This document shows positions 1 through 11,890 of a stretch of DNA of 64,000 nt, in pieces. The position numbers and the translations under genes were made by a program. The DNA comes from Yamagishiella unicocca (taxonomy: Eukaryota; Chlorophyta; Chlorophyceae; Chlamydomonadales; Volvocaceae), in assembly GCA_003116995.1 (NCBI GenBank), contig BDSL01000026.1:558001-622000 (forward strand), read 5' to 3'. Position 1 is the first letter of the stretch, and each line of letters starts with the position of its first letter. The notes beneath the pieces were generated by a model. That model saw only the letters and a program-made list of their open reading frames with translations, made no database searches and had not been told where the DNA came from.

Positions 1-51
1 TAGGGGCCCCTCCTGGATTCTCATGCCCGCTGCCCACGCCCTTCCCTGCAG

Positions 52-945
52 GTCCTATCGCTGCTTGACGCGGTTGGCGTGTCCCATACGCCACGTTCGG
101 ATTTGAGCGCTGCCACTTCCCCTCACGGGGTGGATCTAGATCAGGTTCCAGTGTGTGAGCAGAGCCTGGGCCCCAAGCGCTTGTCGTCCCTGGATGCAGC
201 AACGCTGCACCAATTAGACCGCGCCCTCAGTGGTGGAGGCGCCGCGTGCGGCAGTGGCGAGCCGATAACCTCACCGGTGCTTGGGCCTGCCACTGCGTCC
301 GCACCCCCCGGCATCCTGGGCCGGATCTACAAGGTCCGCCCGCTGGGGGCCGCCGCGTCTTGCCTTTCGCTCCATAGCGCCCTGGGGTCGTCGTTCTCGC
401 GCAACAACTCGACGCTGCTGGACTTTGCGGAGGAGCAGGCGTCGCTGGCAGCTGTGCAGCACGGCTTGGGAGGTAGCCACCCTAGGGTTTCCGCCTCAGG
501 GCAGCTGGACTACCTGTCACTGTTCAATGCTAGTAATTCCGTAGCTGGCTACGCGAGCTATCAGTCCTCTGCAGCTGCGTCCCTCAGCGCATCCCCGAAC
601 CACCACCAGCCGCACGTTAGCCTTGCGGCCCTGATCGGTGCCGCCAATGGATTCGGCGCCGCCAATGGCGGTGGAGTGGCTGCTGGCGCGTCTCGTTGCA
701 GTGCCGGCGCAGCCTGCCTGCCGGTGCAGTCGCTGCCTGCTGACCTGGGCCGACGCGGAGCAACGTTGGGCGCGCCTGACATGCGCTTCTTCCCCTTCAG
801 CAGCCCCGAGGACTTCTACATGGCGGCCACGGTGCTCCTGGAGGCGAAGCTGCCTGGCACCATGCCCTGCGACGCCTTGGGTTCCTCGGCGGACATCTCA
901 CAGCTTGAGGCGGCTGCGAAAGCAGCCAGCACCAGGTCCACGTAG
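52..945 (+). CDS. 3' exon of an unrecognised low-complexity protein (5' partial)
   Basis: An acceptor (pyrimidine-rich, ...CCTGCAG) ends at 51. The frame is then open from 52 to the TAG at 943-945, about 297 codons, so this is the last exon of a gene that starts left of the window. The protein is rich in Ala, Ser and Gly, with no motif I recognise. A more ordered C-terminal stretch (about residues 244-290) contains FPFSSPEDFYMAA. Codon use is GC-rich, like the other genes here. I cannot give a function. The open frame, acceptor and composition support it as real coding sequence. Confidence 0.6.
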   Translation, partial: VLSLLDAVGVSHTPRSDLSAATSPHGVDLDQVPVCEQSLGPKRLSSLDAATLHQLDRALSGGGAACGSGEPITSPVLGPATASAPPGILGRIYKVRPLGAAASCLSLHSALGSSFSRNNSTLLDFAEEQASLAAVQHGLGGSHPRVSASGQLDYLSLFNASNSVAGYASYQSSAAASLSASPNHHQPHVSLAALIGAANGFGAANGGGVAAGASRCSAGAACLPVQSLPADLGRRGATLGAPDMRFFPFSSPEDFYMAATVLLEAKLPGTMPCDALGSSADISQLEAAAKAASTRST

Positions 946-3663
946 GACTGGCACTCGCGGGGGCGATGAGGTCGGGGGGGCTGTGGCGGCACTGCGCGGT
1001 GGGGCCTCAGGAAGCACAGCTGCGTGGCCCTGTCTTCGCGCGGAGACGTTGGGATGGTTGTTGTGCTTGAGGAGCCGGCAGTTACGGTTGCATCCTAACG
1101 GTTGCAGGTGCATTGGGATTTTTGCCGAGGTTGGGGATGAGAGGCGTGGGCATGGATTTGGAGCTCCTCCCGTCTTCCGGCTGATTGCGCGCGTTTTTGT
1201 GTTGTTCAGGGTGCCTGGGCTACTGCTAAGTATCACTGAACTGAAATGTATTTCTGATGACGGTTGCTGCAGCGTCGTGCAGGCAAGCAAACAGTGCGGC
1301 GGACGTGCGCTGGCACGTGGTCCCATAGCGTTGTAAAGGCGGTTTGGATGTCAGCGCGCGTATGTCTTCGCCCAGGCTGCTGCTGTGCTCCTTAGAGCAC
1401 AGTCGCGGCGGGCAAGCAAGACGAGAGCACGAATGCCCCACGCGTACCAGTTGCGTGTCTTTGGGCGTGCTGAAGGGGGTCATACATATTGCAGGTGTGT
1501 GTCTCCGTCTGTTATGTGAATTGTGGTTATAGTCGGCATGGGTTCCAGTGACTCCCAGCTCACAGTGGAGCAGGTTGCCTGCCTTGTGCGTCGTGCTTTG
1601 GCGACCATGAGCTGATGAGGCTTTCCATTGCTCGCCCCGAGCACCGGAGGCTGGGGCGCTGTCGACTGCGCTGGTGGGCGGCTGATCTTACTTTTGTGGT
1701 CGCAGATGGGTGGTCGCCAGAGGGGTCCAGCGGATAGGTCCACTAATAGGACGGTAGGAATGACATCGGGGGACAGGGATTCTCGCGAGGAGCATTACCA
1801 CAGTGGGCTCGGTGGGTGCGTTCTGTAGTCTGACGGAAGATTGCTTGTCACTTGGAGCCTCGTGACCTTACGTGATCAAGCGGGAGTGCCGTGACGACAG
1901 CAATGTGGTCGGGCTGCGCTCAATTGGACTGTACAACAGATAGTTTGTAGGCCGCAGGCACCTGATTTAGTTTGGTTGAGCGGCGGGCTGACGCTGTCTT
2001 GGTGCCCCTGGTCTGTGGCCCGCATCGCTGGCACTGAGCGACTGGACACCCAACCAAGCCCGAGATATGGCTGTGTGGGCGTCGCCGTGGTCACAGGGGG
2101 TCCCAGGCAGTAGCAGCAGGTTCGAAGTGCCGTGCCGTTCCTGGCATGCGGATGAGCTCCTCATCGGGAGCAGCCGCTGGGGGTGCCAGATGATGATGTG
2201 ATCAATTCTCGGATTCATATGCGGGGGGCGGGGGAAGGGGAGTCGCAAAGGAGCGCGGACTCGCACGGCGCCCGAGAGGGGTGCGGCCTTTTTCCTGGCG
2301 TAAAGAGTTGTTTTTCTCTTAGCGGGAGAACTTGTTTTGGGGCAGCCACCATGCGCCTTGATGATCCATGGTGTCGATGCATGCCTTGGTGCTGTACTTA
2401 CCACCGTAACCATATTATTGTTATTAGCGTATAAGCAGAGCATTATGTGTGGAACGCCGTATCCTGGCGGTCCCACTGCCAGGTACGTGGCTGCAGACCT
2501 GCTGGCGTCGCGCTGTTTGCCTAGGGAGGCAGACGGCACGGCGGCGGGTCAGGAGTGGGGCAGCAATGGCCGAACAACTGCGTATGGAGCAGTCGCCCGA
2601 GGGGACAGACGGACCCTGGGCGGGCTCAGGCTGCGAGGCGGCCATGACTCACGAGTTTGACTGTCGTGTGTTGACTTCTTCATCGTTGCAGTTGTGCTCC
2701 AGCACGGGGGTGGGGGTGGCCGCTCGGTACTTAGTCCGGGCTGGAGATGAGGCGGGGTGGGGTCTGCTGGAGGGGGAGGGAGTTCTTCCAACGTGGGGCG
2801 GGATTGCGGAAGGGGATTTTTGCACTCGTGGGCGTGGCGGGCACCCTTCAGGGTGTGCGCCCGTTGCCCTTTTTCAAGGCAGGCACCCATTGATGAGTCC
2901 TCTCCTAGCAAGCCGCTGGCATAGGTTGCGACCCCGTCTTTGTGATCCAGAAGACATAATGCATTGATGTGTGTCAGCTGCTTGTGTTGCGCGTCATGCC
3001 ATTTTCAGGCTTAGAGAATAAGAGCTCCGACGGGGCCTCGATATATTTTGACTCCCATGCCAGTCCGGTGATTAGTAATGTGCGCCCGGTGGGGCGCACG
3101 CCCCTGGGATCCGACCCATGGGCGCCCGAGTGGCGTCCGTTATTATATTACATCGTCTCTACTCGCTCTGTAACATCCTGAGCTGAATACTTACTGCCCA
3201 GTATGCTGCTCGTTTGGTCTCCCTGCCGCACGAGCTGCCGCCGAGTGTGCAATCGAAGTCGCCACCCCCCCCCACGAGTTTTCACGGACAAGCATGCCGA
3301 TACGGCACTGGGCCCGGCCTACGGCGGTCCGCTGTTTCATCCAGTACCACGCCATCGCCAATGCTCTTTACGGAGGGCGGGATCAACACGCTCGTTCCTT
3401 ATTGCATTGTTACATAACGTGACCAGCAGCAGCCCTGTTGCAGCGGTCGCACGCTGATGGGCCCTCCCGCCCTATCAGCTCCTACACGCGTTTTCCTCGC
3501 AGCCCTGCCAGCCAAGCCACCATCCTGCCCCCCTCCGGCCCCGGAGGAGGGATAGTGCATCAGGGCCCTCGTCTGGCCCCCAGCGCCCCCACGCCACTCC
3601 CACGAAGCGGACCCCCAAACCCGCCATCCATCCACGCCACGAGGGCCACAAGGGGCCGCTCCG
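946..3663. other. Intergenic region between convergent genes
   Basis: This lies between the stop of the left-edge gene and the stop of BBS2, so it should hold both 3' UTRs. Open frames here are short, overlap on both strands and show no recognisable protein. Nothing else is supported apart from the BBS2 polyadenylation signal listed separately. Confidence 0.5.
3410..3414 (-). terminator. Candidate polyadenylation signal of BBS2
   Basis: The minus strand reads TGTAA here, about 250 nt past the BBS2 stop codon. TGTAA is the usual polyadenylation signal of volvocalean algae, and the spacing is typical. Confidence 0.5.
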
Positions 3664-4706
3664 CTACGCCGGCCCGTCGCCCTCGCGGATGATTTTGAAC
3701 AGCGCCGCCATGTTGTTGTTCTTGATGGCCGCGCGGCAGGCAGTCACCACCTTACCCTTGGCGCCGCCCACACGCAGCCGCGCGGCGCGCTGGATCATCT
3801 GGTTGACCTCCCGCAGCGACTCTAGCAGCGCCACATGATTGGTGGCGCGCTTGTCATGCTCGGCGATCAGGTCCCTGGCCGAGGGGCGCCGAGGCGGGCA
3901 GGGGGCGGGCGGCGAGGGACCAGAGCACCACCTTGATGCGTACGATGCGTGAGGCGTGACGTGCGCTGATGCTGCGAAGCCGTGGGGCGTCGCAGTACCA
4001 CAGCTAGATCAGGGTGCTGACGGTGCTGGTCGGCCGCAGGGCTTTGTGAAAGACACCAAGTACACGCTCGACGTCGCCTGGCGAGGTTCCCCCCACCGCA
4101 CCTGGAGCCGTGGCTTTGAGATTTTACAAAACACCGTGTCGGCGCCGCGTGACCTTGGACGGTCCCCTACCCCGTCCTGTTCACGTCGAGTACCGGTAAC
4201 CGGTTCTTTTCTGTGACCCACCTGTTCATGTAACCGGTTCTTTTCTGTGACCCACCTGTTCATGTAACCGGTTCCTTTCTGTGACCCACCTGTTCATGTC
4301 CGCCAGCTGGCGGTAGTACTTGCGCATGGCCTTCATGTCGCCCAGGATGCGGGCGTCCTCCGCCTTGATGATGAGCTGCTTGATGACGTTGGAGGTGTCG
4401 GCCATGTCGGCGTTCATGCGCAGGCGGGTGATGTTGTGCTCGTCCACCTGCGCAGCCGGCGCGCGCGGGGGAGCTGGGGCAGTGAGGAAAGGGCGACGGG
4501 TGGGCGGGGCCAGCTCGGAGCAGGGTCGGGTGCGGTGCGCAGTAGGATCTCCCCTTCATTCGCAGCACACCGGCAGTAGCACGGCACCGACTCAGCATGA
4601 GCATGACCCGACTCAGCATGAGCATGACCCGACTCAGCATGAGCACGACCCGACTCAGCATGAGCATGACCCGGCTCAGCATGAGCACGACCCGACTCAG
4701 CATGAG

Positions 4707-4747
<41 letters not shown>

Positions 4748-7700
4748 CCGCCGCCCCCCCTCCCACCGCGTTGAGGACGTCCTTGAAGGCCTTCATGGCC
4801 GCCGGGAAGTCAACCAAGGAGCTCAGGTCCGTAAGGCCCAGGTAGGCAGCCAGGTCGCCGACCAGCTCGCCGGCCATGTCCATGTTGTCGGTGCGCAGGG
4901 TGATCTGTGGGGGGTGCGTGTGCGGTGGAGGTGAGGAGACACGGTTACACGGTTACACGGCTCAGAAAACGGAGAGCAGGAACTAGGTGGGGGTGGGGGT
5001 GCGGGCGGAGGGAGGAGTGAGGGGACCAGGGGAGCAAGAGCCCACACGCTGGCGGTTTGTGCCGTTGTGCGGGAGAGGACCCGCGCGCGCGGCACCTCCA
5101 CCCCACAGGAAAGCCCCAACCCAAACCCAGCCCACTCTCCCGAGCCCTCCCGCGCAGCCCAGCCGCCTGCCCCCACCTGCACGCTGCCCCCCGCCGGCAC
5201 CGCCTTCACCCCCAGCGGCGTGCGGTCCCTCAGGCACAGGAAGTACGCCTCCAGCGTGTCGTTGCGGCCGGCGGTGGCGGCCTTGAGGTTGAAGCGCGAC
5301 TCCACCCAGGCGCACAGCCGAGGGATGCGCTCAGAGACGCTACGGGGCGACGAGGAGGCGGCGAGACGAGGAGGGGGCGCGACGAGGCGCCAACACGCGT
5401 GGGACGTGACGAGGGCGGAGAGGGAGGCGGGAGGGCGGGGAGGGGGGCGTCAGGGGTCAGGGGGCGTCAGGGCTCAGGGGGCGTCAGGGCTCAACACCCT
5501 CGACGCCAGGTGCGGCACATGCCTCTCATCCGCTCGCCTTTCCGCCCGAGGTTGTTTGGACAGCACCCGCCCCTCATACACACACCCTCCCACCCCCATA
5601 CACACGCCGTGCCCTCCCCTCCCCCGCTCCCCTCCAGCTAGCCCCGCGCTTCCATTTTCCGCCCTATGTTGTTCGCAGTGGTCGCCTCACTACCGCCTCT
5701 GCCCCCGCCCCCGCGGCACCTGAACGTGACGGACGACACCGGCTCCGGAAAGGCACCCTTGTCCACCGCCGCGTACAGCGAGAACTTGGGCAGCTCTATC
5801 TCCAGCTCGAACACGTGGAACACGGTGGCGGTGCGGCCGCCCACAAGCACCTTGATCATCAGCACCACAGCCACGTCCTTGAGCGGCTTGAGCGGCACGG
5901 CCAGCTGCGGGGAGGGCGGGTGGGTGGGTGGGTGGGTAGGTGGAGCAGAGGTGTCTGGGGAATGAAGGGCTGGCGGCTGGGCAGCTGCAGCGGGCGGACA
6001 ACCAACGAGGCAACCAAGCAACCAACTCACCGAGGTTTCGGGGGTCTTGGGGTAGACGAAGAGGCTTTCCTCCTCAAAGATCTGCTCGCCGAAGACCACC
6101 ACGCCGCGAATAACCGCCGAGTCGTTGCTGGTGCGCAGCACCTGACGGCAGCGGCAGCAGCAGCAGCAGCCGGGGCGGGGCGGGGCAGTAAGGGCAGGAC
6201 AGGACAGGGCAGGAGGCGGCGCACAGCAAGGGTCGTCAGCGCTGTAGACCGGCCGCCCGGCAGCTCGGCGCTGCTCGGTCCCCTCTTCCCTTCGTCACTC
6301 CCTGGACCGTTTCCCTTGCAACCTCCCTCCCTCCCTGGAGCGCACCAGGTCGCACGACGCCGTCTCCTTGTTGATGGCGATGTACGAGTCCACTCGCGTG
6401 TCGGGCGGGATGAGGCCGCGGTCCGACTGAGGGAAGGCAGGGAGGGCATAAAGGAAGGCAGGGAGGCATGAGGGAGGGAGGAGGGCATGAGGGAGGGAGG
6501 AGGGCATGAGGGAGGGAGGAGGACATGCTCATGGGCGGGCAGCACGTAGCACGTAACTGGCGGGGGCCGCAGCGCTGGCTGGAGGAGCGGTGTGGGTGCG
6601 GGTTGCGTGGGGCGCAGCGCAGCGCAGCGCAGTGCGGGGCAGGGCAGGGCAGGCAGGGGGGGCGGACACGGACGGGGCTGCGTGCGCGGGACGAGGCGGC
6701 CCCAGCCTCCCGCCCTCACCGGCGCCTCCTTGGCCTGCGCGCGCATGTTGGAGTAGCTGGCCAGCTCATACATGAGCTCCTGCTTGCGCTGCGCCAGCTC
6801 CGCCACCGCCGCCTGCTGCTCGCTGAAGTCCACCTCGGCAGCCACACCGGGGGCCACGTCCAGGTCGATGGGCAGGTAGCCGCGTACCTGGGTGCCGCAG
6901 GGGGGGAGGAGGCGGGGGGGGGTTACAAGGAAAACCGCAGGGGGGGAAGGAGGCGAGGGGGGGTTACAAGGAAAACCGCAGGGGGGGAAGGAGGCGAGGG
7001 GGGGTTACAAGGAAAACTGCAAGGAGGGGAGGCGAGGGAGGGGATGCAAGGAAACCGCAGGGGGGGGGAAGAAGGCGAGGGGGGGATGCAAGGAATACTG
7101 CAGGGGGGGAAGGAGGCGAGGGGGACGGGTAATGGGGAGAAGCGATGCAGAGGGCACAACCTCATGCCGTGATGAGGTGCGGTGGTAGTCAACACCGGGG
7201 GGCACCTCCCCACACGTCGCCAAAACCCTTGATTCCTCCTTTCTGCCCTGTCTCATGTCCGCGCTCCAATTCTCCCCACCTGCCCACCGCCATCATCGTT
7301 GCCCTGCTCCTCCGGTCCGCCGGTTTTGCCCTCTGTGCTTGCTGCCAGCACCCCCCTCCTGGCTCTCCAAACATATGCGTCCCAAACGGGTTTTCCTTCG
7401 TTCACGGGTCTTCCTCGCAAACACCCCCCCTGCCCTCCAGCCGCTCCTGCTCACCTCCCCCTCCACTCCGCAGACCACCACCTGCTCCAGCCCGTCATTC
7501 CGGTAGTCCGCCTTCAAGATGGACGCCACCGGGCAGGACAGGTGGTCGCGGTACACCACCTCACCGGTGTCTGCGCGGCGGACCTCCATCTGAAGAGGGA
7601 GGGTGGGTGTGAGAGGGTGGTGGGTGTGAGAGGGGGGTGGGCATGAGAGGGGGAAAAGGGGTAGAGAGGGGTTGACCGGGAGGAGGTCCGGCGGCTGAGT

Positions 7701-9957
7701 GACAGCCATCGGAAGACATGAAGGTGACGCGCATATGAGCCAAGTTGAAGGACAGAAACCCTTCCAATCCTAGCGGATTCCTCCCTCCCCCATCCACGGG
7801 TCTTCCTCGAACCCCTCCCTCCCTCCTCCCCTCCTCCCCGGCTCACCCTCCCGTTGCTCCAGCCGCTAATGAGCTCGGGCACTCCGTCGCCGTCCAGGTC
7901 GTACGCGGCGATGGCGCACACGCTGTGTTTGGACTTGACACGCCACACGCGGTCCAGCCTGCGGTGGAGAGGAGGGGACGGGCAGGAGGGGGGAGGGGAC
8001 GGGCAGGAGGGGGGAGGGCTGGGCTCAGGGCGGGGGGGCGAGGGAGGGGGGGCGGCACCCGCCTGCGGGCGGCAGGGTCCTCGCTCCGGACGCGTCCGTG
8101 GGAGCAAGGGGCCGCCCCAGCTGTACGGCACCCAGGGACCCGGCTGCCACGTCACCACGAAACGGCGCTACACGGCGCTAAACCCCCTGGCGAGCCCTCG
8201 CGGCGGCGCCTCACCTGTCGTACAGCCCGATGGTGCCGTTGACCAGCGCGTATCCGAAGCGGGTGCCCATGACCGCCGTCAGCGCCACGAACTGGTCCGC
8301 CTCCGGCACCTCGGCGATGACGTCCTCGCCGCAGAAGATGCGCACGTCGAAGTCGTCGGAGCCCACCTGGCGGGGCAGGGAGGGTGAGGGAGGTGAGGGT
8401 GAGGGGCCAGGGAGGGTGAGGGAGGTGACGTGAGGGAGCGAGGAGTAGGGAGTAGGGGGGAGTAGAGAGGAGTAGGGAGGAGCGGCCCCCCATCCCCACC
8501 CCGCCATGCGCCAACTATCCTGTACCTGTCGTGTAAACGGTTGTCATGCCAACCCCCCTCCCCGCCCCGCCGCACCAGCAGCTCGTTGCGCCCGTCCTGG
8601 TCCACGTCGCAGAAGGCCATGGCGGACACGTTGTCGCCGGTGACGGTCCAGAACTTCTCTGAGCCGTCAGCCGAAAAGCCCTGTCGCGAGACAAGAGAGG
8701 GGACAAGCGAGTGGGGACGCGAGTGGGGACGCGGGTGGTGGTGGTGGGGACGCGGATGGTGGTGGTGGTGGTGGTGGCGGTGGTATGGTGGCTATGCGGT
8801 GGGCGGCGGGCTGGTCAGTGGGGCAGCCGACGCATCCCGACACCGCGGTCGAGGCCTGGACCCCACAGAGCTGGGAGCCCAGAAACGCTCTGATTCAGGC
8901 AAGTCGCCAGCCCGCTCCATGCGTCCCGGCTCCTGTGCGACACGATCACCTCAGGGCAATCGCCAACCCTCACAGCGGGTCGCGACAGAGCCTCAGGCAG
9001 TGCCGTGCGTGCTACTTACAGTCCAGGGGCAACATGGCTGCCATGCAAGGGGACAGTCCAGGGGCAACATGGCTGCCATGCAAGGGGACAGTGCAGGGGC
9101 AACATGGCTGCCATGCAAGGGGACAATGCAGGGATAACATGGCTGCCATGCAAGGGGACAGTGCAGGGGCAACATGGCTGCCATGCAAGGGGACAGTGCA
9201 GGGATAACATGGCTGCCATGCAAGGGGACAGTGCAGGGATAACATGGCTGCCATGCAAGGGGAAAGGCGTCGCAGAACCCGATGACGAAGCAGGGTGGCG
9301 GATGGGTTTGCCAGAAAGACACGCAACAGGTACCGGGAGCCAACTACGCTATCAGTGCGCATACCCTTGACACGTCCACAACCCCCACAAGCGTGCGCAC
9401 GGCTTCTGCATAGGGATACTGGGGGCCCACCCCGACACCAGGTAAACACCCAACCGCAGATACCCCAATTCCGCACCTGGATTGAACAGTTTCCCCCCAC
9501 AAGTGCCAGAGGCACGTCAATGGTGCCGAACTGCCCCACGAGGCACACATTGACTCCATCCTGCACGTCCTTGTAGAACAGGTCCCGGTTCAGGTCCACG
9601 TCGTAACACTGCAGGTTGCTGGGCGTGCCGACCAGCAGCGCATCCTTGGTGCCCTGAAGCCGACCCGCAACTACTGCTGAAATCTGCTTATTAATATTCA
9701 AGTACGTAATCTGATTGTCAGTGCCACCAGCCTGCTGATGGGGCTGGTGCAGGAAGACTTTGCCGCCCACGGTCGCACATGCCAAAGCGGGCACCTTGCC
9801 ATCGAACCTGCCGATAGTAGCCTGCGCCCGTTGGATCTTTTCTGCAGGCCAAGGAGAATTGAGCACATTTCAATCTAGCTGACCAAGATACTATTCGTGT
9901 GTCAAATCTGCACGACAACGCACCAGCAAGGTGCAGCTGGAAGGCTGGAACCAGCAT
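3664..9957 (-). CDS. BBS2: BBSome subunit BBS2, 14 exons, 705 aa
   Basis: BBS2 is a core subunit of the BBSome, the coat-like complex that moves membrane proteins in and out of cilia with intraflagellar transport. Exons (genomic): 9924-9957, 9477-9841, 8576-8680, 8215-8366, 7847-7958, 7455-7589, 6720-6887, 6346-6426, 6031-6141, 5720-5904, 5177-5339, 4767-4904, 4290-4447, 3664-3874. They sum to 2118 nt, i.e. 705 aa plus stop, close to the roughly 720 aa of animal BBS2. All introns are GT-AG and every phase matches. The N-terminal beta-propeller has recognisable BBS2 signatures (TIGRFDG, ALLVGTPSN, FWTVTGDNV, RFGYALVNGTIGLYD, ELISGWSNG). The C-terminal part has NADMADTSNVI, AEDARILGDMK and LFKIIREG. 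The start MLVPAFQLHL aligns with the animal N-terminus. Several introns hold minisatellites. Identification is by recalled family sequence and is very secure. Confidence 0.96.
4197..4298 (-). repeat. 34-bp unit repeated three times across the BBS2 exon 13 donor site
   Basis: Three head-to-tail copies (4197-4230, 4231-4264, 4265-4298) differ by one base. Each copy contains the last exon 13 bases plus the 5' splice site (minus strand ATGAACAG, then GTGGGT). The copy at 4265-4298 is the one used in the BBS2 model. Confidence 0.9.
4589..4746. repeat. 21-bp minisatellite followed by a (CAG)n tract in BBS2 intron 12
   Basis: About 5.5 copies of a 21-bp unit (plus strand core GACTCAGCATGAGCATGACC) span roughly 4589-4706, with A/G and A/C variants. 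They run directly into about 13 uninterrupted CAG/AGC triplets at 4708-4746. The tract ends about 20 bp from the exon 12 donor at 4766. Confidence 0.85.
6445..6525. repeat. 19-bp GA-rich repeat in BBS2 intron 7
   Basis: Several imperfect copies of a unit near GAGGGAGGGAGGAGGGCAT follow each other. It is purine-rich on the plus strand and lies inside the intron between 6427 and 6719. Confidence 0.6.
6899..7120. repeat. About 40-bp G-rich minisatellite in BBS2 intron 6
   Basis: Five imperfect copies of a unit run in tandem. Each has a G-run, then AAGGAGGCGAGGGG, then a TTACAAGGAAAACCGCA-like part; later copies read ATGCAAGGA instead. It lies entirely within the intron 6888-7454. Confidence 0.7.
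9021..9262. repeat. 35-bp minisatellite, about 7 copies, in BBS2 intron 2
   Basis: Nearly identical 35-bp units (core AACATGGCTGCCATGCAAGG) are repeated head to tail. Variants alternate between AGGGGCAACA and AGGGATAACA. Copies touch without spacers, so this is a minisatellite and not a CRISPR-type array. Confidence 0.9.
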
Positions 9958-10956
9958 TAGGCTTGTTCCAAGGTTTGATCACTACACCATAAAGGTCATC
10001 GACGTTACAGCGAAAATGTCAATATAGTCATGGTATAGTGGTTCAGCCTTGTTTAAGGGATGCGCGTAAGGGTAACATAGGTGGCGGGTCGAACAGCGTT
10101 TGAAATCGATTGTGCTTGAGAAGCCAAGGTCTTGAACTTACCTTTCCCGTATACGAGTTCAGTTAGGTAGGTACTGTCACAGGAGTTGCTACAACTTCCC
10201 AACTCCCGGGAATCATGGCTAACTCCGCACACCCATTCGCACTAAAGTTATCTGCCTTCCGCAGTGAGCTGGTGCGATCACAGTCGGAGTACCAGGCCCC
10301 CTCTCTCCGCCCCCGTCCAACAGTGTCCCACAGGGTCCAACTTGCTTCACCTGGCAACGCACAAGGACCCCCCTGAATAAATTACTGTTACATTGGACTC
10401 GGCATGAAGGGGAACGCCTCCCTACTACAAAGGCCCTACGCCATGCGGATTCCCGTTCCGTACGAATTACGTACGAACGCACGCGCTACAGGAGGTTCAG
10501 TAGTGGGAATGGCCGGGCTGCTGACCGGTCCGCCCTCAGCCACGTCACCGCGCGTGGCCAAGCGTGTACTCGACGAGGCGCGGCAGTGACAGCACATGCG
10601 GGACAGCCGAGCATGACAGCTGATTCCGCGAATTTTAAGCGAATACCATATTCCCATACCATATTCCCAGGCCTCATCAACAGCGCAGAAAGCAAGCTAC
10701 GGCGTCCAAACCCAGCAGTCCGTCCGCAGGTTGCCGTGTGCTTGACAGCAGCCGTCAGCGGCGGACGCAGCCATCGGCAGCGTGGATCACGGGGCCCCCA
10801 ACCGCAACATTTCTTGGTACATGTTAAAGTCGTCAGTTCATTACGACTCCCTGTCATCGCCAGAGCCGCCCTAGGGTTGGGACATTTACATACGTGCCGG
10901 AGTCACCCAGAGTCACCGCGGCGCATCGAAGTAGCGCTATCGGCTGCGTGGAGTGC

Positions 10957-11490
10957 TCAGCTGGAACCAGTCCGCCGGACTTGGCGGGACAAGGAGAACA
11001 GCGCCACCATCCCGATGCACAGGAAACCTGCTATTCGCAACGCATGCACTCTCTCGTCCCTGTTAACAAGTTGTGCAGCGGGCTGGCACCCTTGAGGGCC
11101 GCCAGCCCTCCCTACGCCCCCATGCTCTGCTGTGCCCGCCAGAAGCGACGCGACGCGATCCCACACGTCTGTCAACTCGTGCCGCCCCTGCCGTGCCACC
11201 GTAGGCGGCAGCTGAATTAGGTAACGGGGTATCGTCGCTGCGGCTGGACGGCTGAGCGCACCCGCGGGCGCGCCCTCGGCTGTAGCCATGCCAGCACCCA
11301 CAGCACGGCAGCTGCTGCTGCTGCTGCCAGCAGATGTGTCGTCCGCGCCAGCGTTCGTGGCCGTGGCCGCAACCACGTCCACGCACGTCGAGGCCGCGGC
11401 CTCCATGCCGGTATCCAGGCTCCACGCCGGATGCAAGCAGCCACCCGGGGCCGTGCTGCCAGAAGCTTCCGCCTCGGACTCGGTCCTCTG
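10957..11490 (-). CDS. Possible exon of an unidentified gene
   Basis: The minus-strand frame is open across 10957-11652. A good acceptor (pyrimidine-rich, ending CCCATGCAG) lies near 11490. The frame that follows has an Ala/Ser-rich part and then a more ordered stretch containing PRYLIQLPPTVARQG and LTDVWDRVASLLAG. No start, donor or partner exon could be placed and no family is recognised. It may be a chance open frame in GC-rich DNA. Confidence 0.2.
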   Translation of the reverse strand, partial: QRTESEAEASGSTAPGGCLHPAWSLDTGMEAAASTCVDVVAATATNAGADDTSAGSSSSSCRAVGAGMATAEGAPAGALSRPAAATIPRYLIQLPPTVARQGRHELTDVWDRVASLLAGTAEHGGVGRAGGPQGCQPAAQLVNRDERVHALRIAGFLCIGMVALFSLSRQVRRTGSS

Positions 11491-11795
11491 CATGGGGAGT
11501 AGAGAGGAAGTCCAGGGGCCGACAAAGGCGAAGATAAAGCACGCTACTAGTGTGGGGGGCCCAGTGGAAGGCGCGTGACAGAGTGCGCCTTGTGTTGGGA
11601 GACATGGAGCATCGCATGCCGCAAGCCGGAGGGTTGTGCCGTGTGGTCCCACGATACCGTTAATCGTTACGCTGGCGTTACGGTACGCACCGAAGCTCCG
11701 GACGGGGCAGGCGTTATCTCGTCCTGGGGTTCGTACTCGGCGAACACCCCGTCATCCGTCCTGTCATTACACTCGCTTCTACATGTACCGGTGAT

Positions 11796-11890
11796 GAAGC
11801 GGGCAGGGAGGGGAAGGGAGGGGAAAGGAGGGGAAGGTAGGGGAAGGTAGGGGAAGGTTGGGGAGGGGAGGGGAAGGGAGGGGAAGGGAG
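11796..11890. repeat. Purine-rich GGGGAAGG-type tract
   Basis: About 95 bp of plus-strand GGGAGGGGAAGG-like repeats with frequent runs of four G. No gene overlaps it. It could form G-quadruplexes, but that is only an inference from the G-runs. Confidence 0.7.

Noticed and set aside
9012..9343. Long frames on both strands over the 35-bp repeats, and a resemblance to a CRISPR array
   Set aside because: The units touch with no unique spacers and the frames exist only because 35-bp repeats cycle through phases. It is intronic minisatellite DNA.
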